Part shown: positions 26,681 through 39,400 of the stretch, piece after piece | Layout of the letters: each line of letters starts with the position of its first letter | Numbering within the stretch: the first letter of the stretch is position 1 | Assembly (NCBI GenBank): GCA_013399855.1 | Contig: VXAY01006252.1 | Coordinates: 186,001-250,000, forward strand | Direction of reading: 5' to 3' | DNA from: Oxyruncus cristatus | Taxonomy: Eukaryota; Chordata; Aves; Passeriformes; Cotingidae | DNA: 64,000 nucleotides | Position numbers and translations under genes: made by a program | The notes under the pieces: generated by a model | What the model was told of the DNA's origin: nothing | What the model saw: the letters and a program-made list of their open reading frames with translations, nothing else | Database searches by the model: none

Positions 26681-26780
26681 GGTTTTTTTTTTTTTTCTTA
26701 AAAACCTATTTTTTTTTTTCTCAAAAAAAAAAAAAAAAAAAGGATGAGAGGAATTTAACATTATTGTAATCCTTTCCTTA
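26681..26780 (+). repeat. Right copy of sequence duplicated across the gap
   Basis: Repeats the block order seen at 26383-26480: T run, CTTAAAAACCTAT, T-rich block ending TCTC, long A run, GGATGAGAGGAATTTAA, ATTATTGTAATCCTTTCC. Differences from the left copy are mostly homopolymer length, with several substitutions. Confidence 0.8.
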
Positions 26781-27468
26781 TTCAGGTAATGGAATGCAAA
26801 GTATGAAAACGAAAACAAAAAAAAAAGCTTTCCAGAATACTGAATAAGATTTTTAGAAATAGATTAAACAGTAGAGTTAAATATTTTGTAGCCTTTAACT
26901 TAATCGGTTGCAACTGGGTCACTGTGATAACACGCACCAAGATCTGAGTATCCACAGAGTTCAAGGCCAAAGCATCACGTATGACTTCTTTGCACAGCTT
27001 CTCTCATCAGTGAAAGTTAAAATGGCTTTCATAACAATTGGTGAGGGAGCAGCTGAAGCAGAAGCCCCATCTTATTTCGAAAAGGAATGGTGTAGGGCAT
27101 CCTCTGAGATGGTCACCTTCCCATCAGTTCCCACCCTGGGGCCCCAGCACTGCCCACGACACCGACTGGAATCCCAGCCCGGGATCAGCAGCGTGACTGG
27201 AGCCCGGAGGGTGCATTGGGACAGCAAGGGAAAGCAGGAATAGTGTTTCTACTTTCAGCATTAAATTCAATAGTTGGAAGATTCAGTGCTGTCAGCTGAC
27301 AGAAAATAATAGATGCTGGAAAATACTTCTGCGGCCAGATGAAGCTCCTAAATGCATGTTTGTCTCCAGACTGGTGATGAATGTAGTTTAAATGGGGCAA
27401 ACTTTGGGGACTGTAACCATTTTTAGCTTACTGTAGCTGTCCATTTTACTGGGATTTCTAGGGACTTA

Positions 27469-27502
27469 AATACATTTTGACTATTAATACATTTTGACTA
27501 TT
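27469..27502 (+). repeat. Two-copy 17-bp tandem repeat
   Basis: AATACATTTTGACTATT is present twice without mismatch at 27469-27485 and 27486-27502, indicating recent slippage or replication error. Confidence 0.9.
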
Positions 27503-29185
27503 AAAGTTGTGGCTTGCATGAAGAGTATAAGGTTTTTTCTGGTCTAGTGGACATACTTTCTGTTCCATGGACATCATAAATACCAATTTTTAAAAAAAGA
27601 CTGATTTTCTTCACTCATTAGAAAGGGAAGTAGAATTTAATAACAACTCTAAATCATCAGGAAAAATATGACTAGCTTTCTGTTTCATGTGTTTTCTGGA
27701 AACCACGTAAATATCTTCTGAGATGATCTTCTTAAAAACACAATGTATGCAGTGACATTCTTTGGACCCAATAGCTTAATAGTGAAGAGACATGAAGGAA
27801 AAGCTCATTGAAAGTAGTTTGGTGTCCAAGCAGCAGTGATGGCAAACAGCTGTCAAATGAAGGACTGGCAAAGGATTCCTTCCCAGGTCCAAGCACCTTC
27901 CAGAGATTCGAAGAAGGAGTAACAGAGGGGCAAATCATGAGGAAATGATACGAAAAGGGTAAAAATAATACAGTCAAGTCAGGTATTGTACAAAAGGCTT
28001 GCAGCCCAGTGCCTCAGTGAGTTGGTGGAGCTGCCTCCCTGCCCAACATTTCTAGAATGAGGTTTGCTTTAATTTCTATCAGTGAGGTAGTTACTGAAGC
28101 TGCAATAACAAAAGGATTACACGGATATGTGATTGGATATTGGAAAAGGGCCTTTGTAACCAAGCAGAGGAGGAGGTACTTAATTTGTTTAAAAACAAAA
28201 GCTCCTATTTTGAGGGAATCTACATCACAATCTGTGTGAAGCCCTAATTCCCCAAATCCATCTGTGCTTCCACCAGTACAGGGAATTACTGACCCTAGCA
28301 ATGCCCAGATGGCAGATAAGGATGCAGAAAAGGATTGCTTATTTTATTAAGGCTAGCTACCTGGGGGAGGGGCTAAGCCCACCATTTCAGACTGGGGACA
28401 CAGCAAATACACTATGACAATTAAATCCAATTAAAATATCTTTCACAAGAAATCATGACAGAATGAAGCTTCTGACATTTTTTTCTCTGATGTGGCAAAA
28501 GCTTGTGTGTAAAGCTGAAGGAGAGAGTCCTGCCTCACAAATGGAAGAAGATGAATTAGCATATTTTGCAGCTGGGGTTGGAGGAAGAGAAATCTTTCCT
28601 TTGTGATGCTTATCTGGGAGCTGAGGATTTCCAAGAAGTCTAATTCTGAGTCTGATTTAAATGCTTAGTCTTTCTGTATAGTTATTGGAGACACAAAAGC
28701 TTCTGCATATCATCGAATCATAAAATTCTATGATTCTATATGGGCTTGGAGTCTGCTGAGGAGGACTTTTAGAGTTAGTTCCCAGTAGTGGTTCTCATGA
28801 GATATGGAAAGCTTGAAAGTGAATATCCTGCAAGTTCTTTCAAGGTCCTCCATTCTGTTTTTGGAAAAAGTGGTGGAAGCCATGTACACCTGAGACTACA
28901 GGTCCCATTTACTACAAGAAACACAAGGACTGTATCTCCTGCTAGCATTTATATGGAATAACATATCTGCAGCTGTGTGTAATGAAATACTTTGGTACAT
29001 ATAGAAATTATTCTTTTCACATATGAACCTCCTTTCCTATTCTTTTAACCATTTTATTTTCCAGTAATTGGAAAACTCTATGAATCACTGATGTGAATTC
29101 CGCAGTTTTGCCATTGACAGGACAGATCCAAAGCTGTTTCATTAGGCTAAAAATGATTTGCTGTTCACTGACACTGTGTTTGGAA

Positions 29186-29230
29186 AATGCTTTCTTTGAA
29201 TGCTTTCTTTGAAAGCAAATGCTTTCTTTG
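29186..29230 (+). repeat. Three copies of a 13-bp repeat
   Basis: AATGCTTTCTTTG lies at 29186-29198, 29199-29211 and 29218-29230, the third copy after a 6-base insert. The array supplies part of the pyrimidine-rich tract upstream of the exon-like segment at 29251. Confidence 0.85.
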
Positions 29231-29250
29231 ATTTTTTGTAATTGTTTCAG

Positions 29251-29316
29251 TGGCAGAAAGGAACAGAAATTATGCCAGTTATAATTTGTGATGATCTTCG
29301 TGACAGTGACTTTTGG
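29251..29316 (+). other. Candidate internal coding exon (66 bp)
   Basis: A strong acceptor (TTTTTTGTAATTGTTTCAG ending at 29250) and a strong donor (TGG/GTAAGA at 29317) bound exactly 22 open codons in phase 0-0. The peptide begins WQKGTEIMPV, continues IICDDL and ends RDSDFW, a composition more like protein than like translated noncoding DNA. I do not recognise the family. The phase agrees with the terminal-exon candidate at 45588, which also starts in phase 0. It could be chance; no other exon of the same gene was firmly located. Confidence 0.25.
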
Positions 29317-32300
29317 GTAAGAGGAAGATGCAGACACACCATGTCTTCTAAAATCAATAAAGGCACACAAAGGCTAGAAATTAAAATAAAATTTAAAAAG
29401 CCAGGGGGAAAGGTAGAGTGTAAAACAAAACGTATTGTAAAACTGTACTTTCCATTTGGGAGCCTCTGAAATGAACCCATAGTATTCTCCCAGTACAGTT
29501 TAAAATGAGCCAGGCCATGTTAAGTTTACAACATACATCAACACATAAAAAGACTCTTACAAAAACATTAGGGAGTGAATAGGGGAGTACTTGTGTACCC
29601 ACCAGAGAAAATCAAAGCACCATAGAAATGTTAGCAGTAAAGCGATTGAAGTATCTCTCATTTTATGAGGTGGAATATCAGTGATGGGATGAAGAATCCA
29701 AATGAGACTGAATCTCATTGCTGTGGTGATTTTTCTTCTTAAATAGGATATCCAATCTTCACTTACTGTGATTTTTCCTAACATATCTGCCCTAGAACCA
29801 TTACTTTAGGGATGAGTGACACTTGGTAGAAAGCAGCACCCTATCTAAGACTGATTTTGACCAGTCAAAACAAGGCAGATTGGACCATGTAAATCTCTTC
29901 AGTGATTACAAGTTCTGCTGCTACAGGATGGATGCCAAATGTTTGTTAGGATTGTGCTCTGCGAATACTTTAGGGTAGCATTTGCCTGATGGATTCCACA
30001 AAAAAAAAAAGTCATATGAAGCAAACAAAACTGATGCACTTTGGCCTCCATTTACTTTCATGGATAATGGTTAGTTTAGCTGGAAAGGTTTTATCTAAGT
30101 TTACTCTCTTAGCAGAAAACAGATTTTTTTTTAGCTGAAGCTTTCCTTGCTTATTGAAAACAACTGTGTTGAATTTAAGCAGAAAGTCAGAGTTTAACTC
30201 CCTTGTGCTGTTTCATACTTACTTGTCTGCAGTCACAGCTACGTGTTCAACAGCACTTCAGCTGGGATTGACAGCCCCCACAAGAGCAGACACGTCAGAA
30301 ATCACAGAAGATCTTTTGAGACCCCTGTTCAGAGGGAACCATTTGGAAAGTTAGGGAACCACACGTGTTTTGTGTGCATTTTTGTGTGCATTGTTTGCAT
30401 ACATGGAGCATGGAGCAGAAGGAATCTGTAAGGTCTCCACAAGTGAGGAGACACCACCTGTACAGGCATCACAGCAGAGCTTTTGGTAGGACCCCTTGAG
30501 CGTGGGAAATGCATCCAGAGTGCTGTGAACACAGAAACATCCCCGGGAGAGATTCAGTGTTTCAAGGGGAAAATATTTCAAATGAAAAAGCAAGTAGATT
30601 TTATGCAGCTAAAGGGTGTTTAAACCTTGCATTATTATTTAAACCTTACTTGCATAATGCAGTGCAATCTCTCTCGTTGGTGATAATGGGGCATGTTTTA
30701 AGACCAAAGCTGTAAATGCCATATGACATATAGCCATTTGATAGAGGTGTTACTGGGAATAGCAGGATGAATAGGGAATAAGAGTTGTAGGCTAACAGAA
30801 AGACAAAATAATAAATCTGTTTTGTTAAGCGAGTTATGAATAATTTGCTATGGAATATAGTGGAAGTTTTATCCCTTGAGTCACTAGAGCTATATAAAGC
30901 TCTCAAATGGGTCTGAAGGGAAACAGCACTGCACTGGTACCAAGAGGCACGAGGAATTTTTTGGTTGTTGTCTGTCCACAGGTCAGAAAGAGTAGTTTGG
31001 CTTGAAAAGTGGAAACACTGTTTCTTTTTTTTGTTTATTTTTCTTGCCTATTTAGCTCCGTTTTGCTAGCAGTCCCTGAAGTAGCTGCTGGCGTGCAGAG
31101 GGCTGTTTTGGGGAGAGCCCTGTGCGGGTTGTGATCTTTGAGAGACGGTTCTCAGGTTTGGCTGGATCCATGAGATCCATCACCTCGCTTACGGAAATGA
31201 TGGGACTTCAGTTGTCCCACGAGAAAACCATGCCATGTCTAGAGGGTATGCTTTGCACTGTCTCTGGGTTTACTGGAAAATATGTTTAAAAAGGGATTCC
31301 TTCTTCTGCTGAGTGAAAGGAGGAGAGGGGCCAGGTCCTTCTGGGGGAGAGAAAGAGAGGGAGAGCGCTCCTGTGAGTATGGCCAGCAGGGACTGGGGCA
31401 GGTCAGTGGCTGCTGCTCTTGTGTAACAGCAGTGCTTCCAGCTGTGCCCAGAAACCCCGCTCCTGAACCATAGTACTTCTGGTTCCAACAACCTTAAACC
31501 TGACTTGGCAATGACAGAGCCAAACGACACCAACAGCGTAATAGGATGCTGGCTGGTTAAAAGCAGCGTCAGTTTTGGTCCCAAAATACTCAGTAAGGCA
31601 ACTTCGGGATTGCAGTCAAAAACTTTGTGAGAAAACATTAACTGTGTAGGACCTAAAGGGACTGGGCATATCTCTTACTGGGCAAATAAAAACCAGGAAG
31701 AAAGCAACAGTGGGTCCTGGGCATGAGTGTTTTAAACAACTTGAAGAATTTGGAGCAATTAATTCTGAGAGACATCAAATACAAAGCAAACGTAGAATTA
31801 CAAGTCTGTGACTCGTAAACAACCCTTGAAGGAGAAGAACACACAGGGAAAATATTTGTCTGTATGAGCATATTTGATGATTTGATATTTCATCTCCTGA
31901 CCACCACTGAACACTGAGCTGTCAACACTGACTGTTAAACCTTGTTCCTGGGTGCTAATGAGCAGATCAGAGCCAAACATTTTATACATCACTTTAGGAA
32001 TGTGTTTTCCCATATGAATTATTTTATGTTTGTGTAAAACGATTCATTTCATAAAACAAAAGTAATACACTTTCTTCCAAAATCCCCAGGGGAGTGCAGA
32101 ACAAGGCATAATATAGAGCATCAAAGGTTTCTGAAATCAAATATCTTCCTTTGCCATGGGTACAAGAAACCTTGCAACAAACACTGAGGAAATCATAAAC
32201 CAGGATAACCAATGTATTATTAAGCAGTTAGTGGTTCTATTTCTCCCCTAAATAGGAGGACATATAGCTCTTTCTAGTTGTTTGTTTTCTTATTGTTTTT

Positions 32301-35300
32301 GTTATCATTAGCCTTAGGTAAAGCAATCTGTGTCATGTACACCGATGTCTAATCCACATGAGTGAGATAAATATGTTCATCTTTTCACTCTAAATTCATG
32401 AGTTCTCTATTTTATTGTGCACTGTTGAAGGATAGCTCAAGAAGCTTCAACTACAGGAAAAGGTCTTTCCAAGCAGTTTATTTTCAGTGGTATTTAGTCA
32501 CTACTGAAATCACCCATTAGAAGTTTTTCAGGAATTTTTATCTCCTTGGGATAAAATGCTCTGTGTCTCACTGAATGCATCCTGTTCTTTTGCAGTGTAT
32601 GCAGGGATACTGCAGGTAGAAAGGATTGTGGGGGGTATGAGGAATGTGGGAACATCACAAATGGTACTGCAGTTACTCCGCAAAAGTTAAACAAAGGAGT
32701 CATCTTGCTGAAACTTGCGGTCACCTCCAGAGGAACAAAGACACAGGCTGTAATTTCACAACTGGGCTATGCTGATAAAGCTACCTTTCAAATATAGGCC
32801 TGGCTATTTTTTTTCTCTACCACTGAAATCTCTGGAAAGCCCTAAATAATTGACTGTTCAGGAGCCAGCAACTGAAATAGAAGTTGGAAGTGCTGTTTGC
32901 ACAGGTGGCTGGCCTACCGGGAGACTAAATGCTTACCCTCTTGCCCATATCAATTATTTTGAGACTCTGTCTGTTTAATGTCTGCCAGTTTTGATAACAA
33001 CAAAATCCTTTTAGAAAACTGCTGATGCAACATTTATTGTGTTATCTTTATGGGATTGAATTTTTCTTTTTTTTTTTTTTTTTTTTTTCCTTTTTTCCCC
33101 TGTTTTCCTTTTTGCAAGGCTATAGTGAGAAAAGGTACTGGAGGAGCTGCCAGGAGAGCAAACGAGCAAGCCAATTAAACTACCACCCCAAATTTCCAGG
33201 AGTCTGAAAGTAAACAAGCTGAGAGACCCTGTGGGGACCTAGGCTGGTTTACTTTAAAAGTGTGTGTATGGGCTTCTGTAAAAACAATGAAATTCAACCA
33301 TCCCTGCTCGCAGTTACCAAGGGATTTACCTGTCTCATGGAAAAGCCTGACTCAGATGAAAGTTTGCCATCTGGTCCAGACACTGCAGCAAGTCTCATAC
33401 CACACACCAAGATCTGCTTAAAATGAAAGCTGTAACTTTTATTATTTTGTCCCTGTGCAAGGCAATGGCCGGAATAAATCCTGTGAGATTCCCCCAAATA
33501 AGTGGATGCTGAGATCAGAGCATTCCTTAAAAGAAAGTAATACCTCATCTTTCCACAGAGGTCCATCCAAGCTGCAAGTGGAAAGTCCCCTTTGGAGTAG
33601 ATGGAGATTTTTGGTGGCATCACCACTGGGTGGTTCTCTTCAAGCCTTGACTTACAAAGCCAAATATTTGTGAGATAAGCAGATCTGCTTAAGAAAGAAA
33701 AACAAAAAGCAAAAATAAATTGCTAGATCTCCTATCTAAGTACGAAAACCAGAAAAAAACAAACAAACAAACAAACTCTAGCTTGTGACCTCAGTGCCAA
33801 GACTGCACAGATTTTTGGTCCTGATTCCTGATTTGTAAAACCCTTGGATTGCCAATCCTGTGCAATTTGGAGCACCAACAGTGAATCAAGCAAATGCCAC
33901 CCACCAAGTGTTTGGGCTCAGCAGCAGCTCTGCTCCTTCCTCTTGTTACCTCAGTTAACCTAGACCTGTTCCCTACCCAAACTGTTTGTTTAACCTAAAG
34001 AATAATAACGATCCAGTGCTGCCAATTTGTCATGTGGGAAACGTTATTCAGTCCCTTTAAGAGAGCTCTTGGGCCAAAGCATAGGAGAAAGTGTGAAAGC
34101 CAGCAGTGAGAAACAGGAAAGCTCCAGTAAAGGAGAAATGGTGGCTGAAAACTGCTATAAAATCTATGAACATCTCGAAGGAGAAACCCCAGTTGCCATT
34201 TTAAGGTGCATAAGTCTCAGCAGTTGTCTTAACCCTGCTCGATGAGGATGGTGATTAACATCTCCTGCTTTTGGATGCACCTCTGGCACTGGGTCTTGGG
34301 TGAGTGACCTCAGAACCAGGGGTGCCACAGGAGACAGAACTGCTTTTCAGGGCTCCTCCATGCTGAAGCCTTCATGGCTGTCATTGCAGTGCGTTGGATT
34401 CTCTTGTGCATTACTCTGTTTGCTTGGCTATGCAGGGTTGGAACTACTCTATTATGGGATGGAGGAAGTGTATGAGCAGAGGAAACAGTTGGAAAACACA
34501 GATGAGCAATAGAGAATCCCTGGGTAATGGGAGAAAAAAAAAGCACTTAAAATAGTTTGAGAGTGGTTGCTTTCCTCATACAATTAAGCTGAAGTAGTGA
34601 TACGGGAGGTTTCTGAGGCTGTTGATAGGCACCCCTCATAGAGAGCTTACTAGAAATGCAGAGAATAACTATTTTTATTAACCCAAAGTGATATTACTCA
34701 AATACAATCAAAGTGAAAAAATCTGGGGACTGTCGTAATCCAGTTAATGTGGTGACAGATTTTATTCTCCATTAACAGGAAAGTTGGAAGAGACAAAGTA
34801 GATACTCTAGAAATACATAGCACATAGGAGTTCACAGTAATTTCATGGACAGTTATTCTTTTCTAATTTTTCAGATTCAATGTTAATGAGAATTTGATGA
34901 GCTACAGATTAATAACATCATAAAATTTGCAGTCACATGCTGATGGTTAAATGGGGAAATGTTGCCTCTGCCTGTGCTAGCTCTGCATCCTGCCTGAGTA
35001 TGTATGTGGTCTTTGCTTTTAGACAGAAAGTATGAAGGAGCTCAAATGGTGATGTTTTCACTGTAATATTTTGTTTTCAAGCCAAGTCCCTTTTCACAAG
35101 GACCCATCCTTGAAAGGCTGTCATCAGGCTCATGCAAGGTAGGACTGAGAGCCCACCTACCAGTGACTAATCTTTTCCTTTTGAAACAGGGCTGAGTGTG
35201 TGGTTTCCAGGTCAGACAAAGTGTATCCCCCAAGGAGAAAGATTCGACTTATGGATTTCCTGTACTTTCCTATTGTCTAGCAGTGTCTGGGAGCTAATGT

Positions 35301-35664
35301 CAGTACTGTGCCTAGTTATCATCAATCCACAAATTACATTTTTGTAAAGGCCAAAAAGTCCTCTCAGAGAGCACTGCTTGGTTCAAATTTTTGAAGCAAA
35401 CATTCTCCCTCATTCAGGATTGTCTGGGTAGCGATGGCTTTTCTCTGTGTAGATCACATTTTAAAGTTTCCAGTGTGTCTTTGGGTTAGTGGGTTTTATG
35501 TGACTCAGTGGCATCTGGTAATTTCTCATCATTATTGTCCAAGTGCTTTGTAAAGGGAAAGCACATTCAGCACGTAGGCAAAATGACCAAGAGCTAAGAG
35601 AGGAGCACCCATTTTCCTTTCAAAGTTGCCTGTCTTGGGATCTTATGGGATAAGCTGGAATTAT
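29317..35664. other. Unique noncoding DNA, no gene recognised
   Basis: Includes a 22-base T run (33067-33088) and an (AAAC)n microsatellite (33757-33776). A minus-strand frame of 122 codons (31270-31638) is proline- and serine-rich without motif. Two plus-strand frames at 34027-34245 and 34300-34512 look moderately protein-like but lack convincing splice signals. Confidence 0.5.
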
Positions 35665-36415
35665 CAATGCACCTGGGTCACGGCAACCCCTGGTATCAGT
35701 CCAGGCTGGGGATGAACAGATCCAGAGCAGCCCTGCCAAGAAGGCCTTAGGGGTGCAGGTGGGTGAGAGGCTGGACATGAGCCAACCATGTGTGCCCGCA
35801 GCACGGAAAGCCAACTGTGTCCTGGGCTGCATCCAAAGCAGGGTGGGCAGCAGGTCGAGGGAGGGGATTCTGCCCCTCTACTCTGCTCTGGTGAGACCCC
35901 CCTGCAGGGCTGCATCCAGCCCTGGGGTCCCCAGCACGGGGAGGACATGGACCTGTTGGAACAAGTCCAGAGGAGGCCACCAAGTTGATTAGGGGGATGA
36001 GTCACTATTCCTGTGAGGAAAGGTTGAGAAAACTGAGTTTGTTCAGCTTGGAGAAGAGAAGGTTTTGGGGTGACCTAATTGCAGCCTTCCAGTACCTGAA
36101 GACCCTAAAAGAAACAAGCCTACTATTTACAAGGGTATGTAGTGACAGGGCAAGGGAGAATGGTTTTAAACTGAAACAGAGTAGGTTTAGATTAGATATT
36201 AGGAAAAAAATCTTTACTGTGAGGATGGTGAAGAACTAGAACAGGTTACCCAGAGAAGCTGTGGATGCCCCATTCCTAGAAGTGTTTAAGGCCAGCTTGG
36301 GTAGCGCTCTGAGCAACCTGGTCTCGTGGAAGGTGTCCCTGCCCACGGCATCAGGTTTGGAACTAGATGATTGCTAAGGTCCCTTCTAACCCAGACCATT
36401 CTATGATTCTATGAT
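35665..36415 (+). mobile_element. CR1 LINE, 5'-truncated, longest copy in window
   Basis: About 750 bases covering the end of the CR1 ORF2 protein (C-terminal side of the reverse transcriptase) and the 3' UTR. The match begins near TGCACCTGGGTCACGG and ends with ATTCTATGATTCTATGA at about 36400-36415. The coding part is broken: a frame at 35753-35992 carries SRSREGILPLYSALV and then shifts, and the rest continues from 35985 as [20 protein letters not shown], with [11 protein letters not shown] further on, to a stop at 36237-36239. So at least one frameshift separates the two parts. The element would have copied itself by target-primed reverse transcription; this copy is dead. Confidence 0.93.
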
Positions 36416-39400
36416 CAATACCTCTGAGATGTTTTATGAAGAGAATTGACTTCATGGTCTTGGAGGCCTGAGACAAAGAGCCAAAAGAAGAATATTATGT
36501 CCAGTTATGTTTGTGGACACAGATGCTTAGATACAAACTGGGAGAAACATGCATTGCCACAGGCGATCTAAGATAATACTTGTAAAGTATCAATTAATTT
36601 CTTGATGTTCACACTGGATATATACAGAAACATTGCCAGTGCCTGTTGTGTGCTTGATGGGAGTGATCCTGGAGAATGAAACAGAAAAAGAGCAGAGTCC
36701 TTTTTGTGTGTCTCTGTCAGTTTATAAACATGCATACGCAGTACAGAATAGTGTGGAAAAACTTTGTTACATGTATATGTGTTATATAGAGTATGTTAGG
36801 GTTTGAAACAGATGTAGTGGGATAATGATGTCAGGATGACAAATTGCAGGGTCGCTTGATAAACTGAGCCCTCTTCTGTTAAGGGGCAGCCACTTTTGAC
36901 CTCTTAACCTACAAAATATTTTTGTGCCAGGACACTTCACAGGGCACTCAGAGTCTCTGTCTAACAGCATCTGCCTTGGAAAAATAACCAAAACATATGT
37001 ATTGCCCACTCTCACACAAGGTATTTATTTAAGATAAATGTATTGCTCCAGATTGGAGTCTGCTGCAATAGTTGGCACTGGGTTTATTGCAGGTTTCAGA
37101 TCCAACAAGCCATTGTTTTCAGTGCTAGGAATGTGTTGCATACTGATCTGGTTCTCATCTGCATATTTGGGTCTCTCTATGATTGTCCTTGCAATCTCAA
37201 TCATTGTTCTAATGGTCTGTGCAGTGGTGCTCCTAATTACTAAGTGCTACTTGGAGTGGAGGAGAGTTCATGTCATCTGCGTGTGTTTTTTCTGAAGTCT
37301 GTTCGTATGGTTTTATGGTGCAGGACTTCATGAAAGAGGGAGAGGAAGAAACTATACAACGTATTTTGAGTTCTCTTTGGAGGAACATCCAAAATATGGC
37401 TTCTGTAAAATAAGTGACATATACAGAAGGCAGAGAGATCTCATTTGCTTTCAGTTTTGCTGGCACTTAAGTCAGTTTGCACAAATTCCTTGTGGGTATC
37501 TACTCTTCAGGATAACTTCATGATTTCTTCCAGCAAGTCTTTTTAGGCTGTTCTAGCATTCTACAGTGTGTAAAGCACCCATTTTGAGGTTATTTTGAGA
37601 CAACAAAAACTCTCACCAGGAAGCTCTTTGACAATCTGGATATTGAAAAATATGGGGTTCAGGTGATGATCATAGTAAATCTTCTAATTTGCCCCTGAGT
37701 TGCTCAGAACCCCAAAATTCACTGCAAGTAAAACAAACCATTGAGCTGTTTTATCTTTTCATCACTCATGGCATTATACTCTCCCATACTACCTCCTATT
37801 GTCAGAGTTATGCATCTCTAGTGCTGTAATAGTTAATAGTTGTAATTGTTCTAAGGAGGGATGGATGGATGGAAGAAGGTGTGTTTTTCTTCCGAAAACT
37901 GTCTGATGGTCAATCCTAATTGCTTCTTAATTAGATTTGATGAGCTTTAGAAGTTGAATTTTCACCTCTGGAAGGACTGTCTGGAAACTGTCTGCACTGT
38001 TAAACTTTCCAAAATAAGCATCTATCGTGTATTTTTCTCTCCTTTTTTTTTTTTTTTTTTTTAATACTGTTGATGTCTGACTATTCCTTCCTTATATTTC
38101 TTCCATTTTTGGGTTGTGTGTTAAACAACCTCTAAATCTTATATAACTAGGACCTGATCTCCTATGGATTATAGTATAACACATTTACCTTCAGCTGTTC
38201 AATCTTGATATCAAAGACAGTTCTTACTTGCAATATGCTTTAATGTAAGAGGTGTCAGATTGGAATGGATAACCAGTGATCCATTCACCTTTTTTCAGTG
38301 GCAAGAAGTGAGCTCCTTTCATTTCTTCTCCCATAGCTGGGTGTCAGCTCTTTGCAAGCCTGTCACAAAGATGAAGGTTTGATTTTTGTAATTCACAGAA
38401 ATACCTTTTTTAAAAATGAATTTGCCCAATGTTCCCTGCACAGAAGCAGCAGTTAGGAAACGTAAGTAAGGAAATGTAAGTGAAATTCATGATACTTGTG
38501 AGTAAAATCCAAAGCCAGTCATACTACTTCTGAAAATAAGTATTATGTGACATTTTATAATGCCCTCTATAATTTAGGCATTTGTCTCACATGGGATCTG
38601 GTAGGTGGAATTACCTGGGGCAAGTAGGAGGACCCAAAAAGCCTTTCTGACAACCTGATCACCACTCCTCCACTACTAAGTTAGTTGGAGAGGCCCTTTA
38701 CTGATGTGCATATCTAGCACGGCTGAGATCCTTCCTGCTGTTCCCCAACCCTTGCAGAGGCTTCATGGGATAAGCATTGCAGCAACACTTCTTTGAAATC
38801 TCTTCTTGTATAGCACGTTGACTCTGCCTAGCTGAGGCTGCTTGTAGCATCAGGAAGGTAATTAAGGACTGATTTTCAAGATGAGATATGTCATGGCAGC
38901 TGTGGAGAGTTATCTTTCATCCTGACAGAAATACATAAACAGTGACTGTCATTTTCCTTCAGCATCCATTATGTGCTTGGTTAACCTTGTTTTCACAGAC
39001 ATGGGGAAAATAATTCAGCTGCCTACTCATTTATGCATCCCCTAATTGCACACGCAGCTGAAGTAGCTGTCTCCCAAATTGCCAAAGCTGGGTTCCCGGA
39101 GCATTTCAAAAAGCCTTTCTAACGAGCAGTTCTGATGCTGATCACATAACTAGCATGAAGACAGAAGTGTGACCACGACACTTGTGCAAACACATTTGGC
39201 TCGGCTGCTTTTTAATTAGCGCCTGGAAGCTCGGCTTGCCAAATTCTGGGGGCTGCCTGTGAAGAGGCGCTTTTATTAAGGTCAGCATCCAGTCGTGTGT
39301 GCTGCTGAGCACTCCCTGCTTCTTGGTTCCCTTCTGTTAGCTTGCAAGTTTTCTCTGTCCACATCGAGCTGAACAAAAGTGCCTTGTCAGGCAGCTGAGG

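Larger units (their letters stand above)
26781..29250. other. Unique noncoding DNA with small tandem repeats
   Basis: Carries a perfect two-copy 17-base tandem repeat (AATACATTTTGACTATT, 27469-27502) and three copies of AATGCTTTCTTTG at 29186-29230. A more GC-rich stretch at about 27120-27230 contains a 111-codon frame (26908-27243) without recognisable motif. ATCGAATCATAAAATTCTATGATTCTATA near 28711-28740 may be a very short CR1 tail remnant. Confidence 0.5.

Noticed and set aside
26381..26818. 145-codon minus-strand frame
   Set aside because: It runs through the 200-N gap and homopolymer-rich duplicated flanks, so it is an artefact.
28711..28740. ATTCTATGATTCTATA as a CR1 tail
   Set aside because: No CR1 body is attached; the symmetric AT-rich string alone is not sufficient for a mobile-element call.
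32494..32724. Minus-strand frame ending with LLMGDFSSD, similar to the endonuclease motif of LINEs
   Set aside because: Similarity is limited to a few residues; flanking translation does not follow CR1.
37038..37295. Hydrophobic 85-residue frame resembling a small membrane protein
   Set aside because: T-rich DNA codes for hydrophobic residues by default; no homology, promoter or splice evidence.
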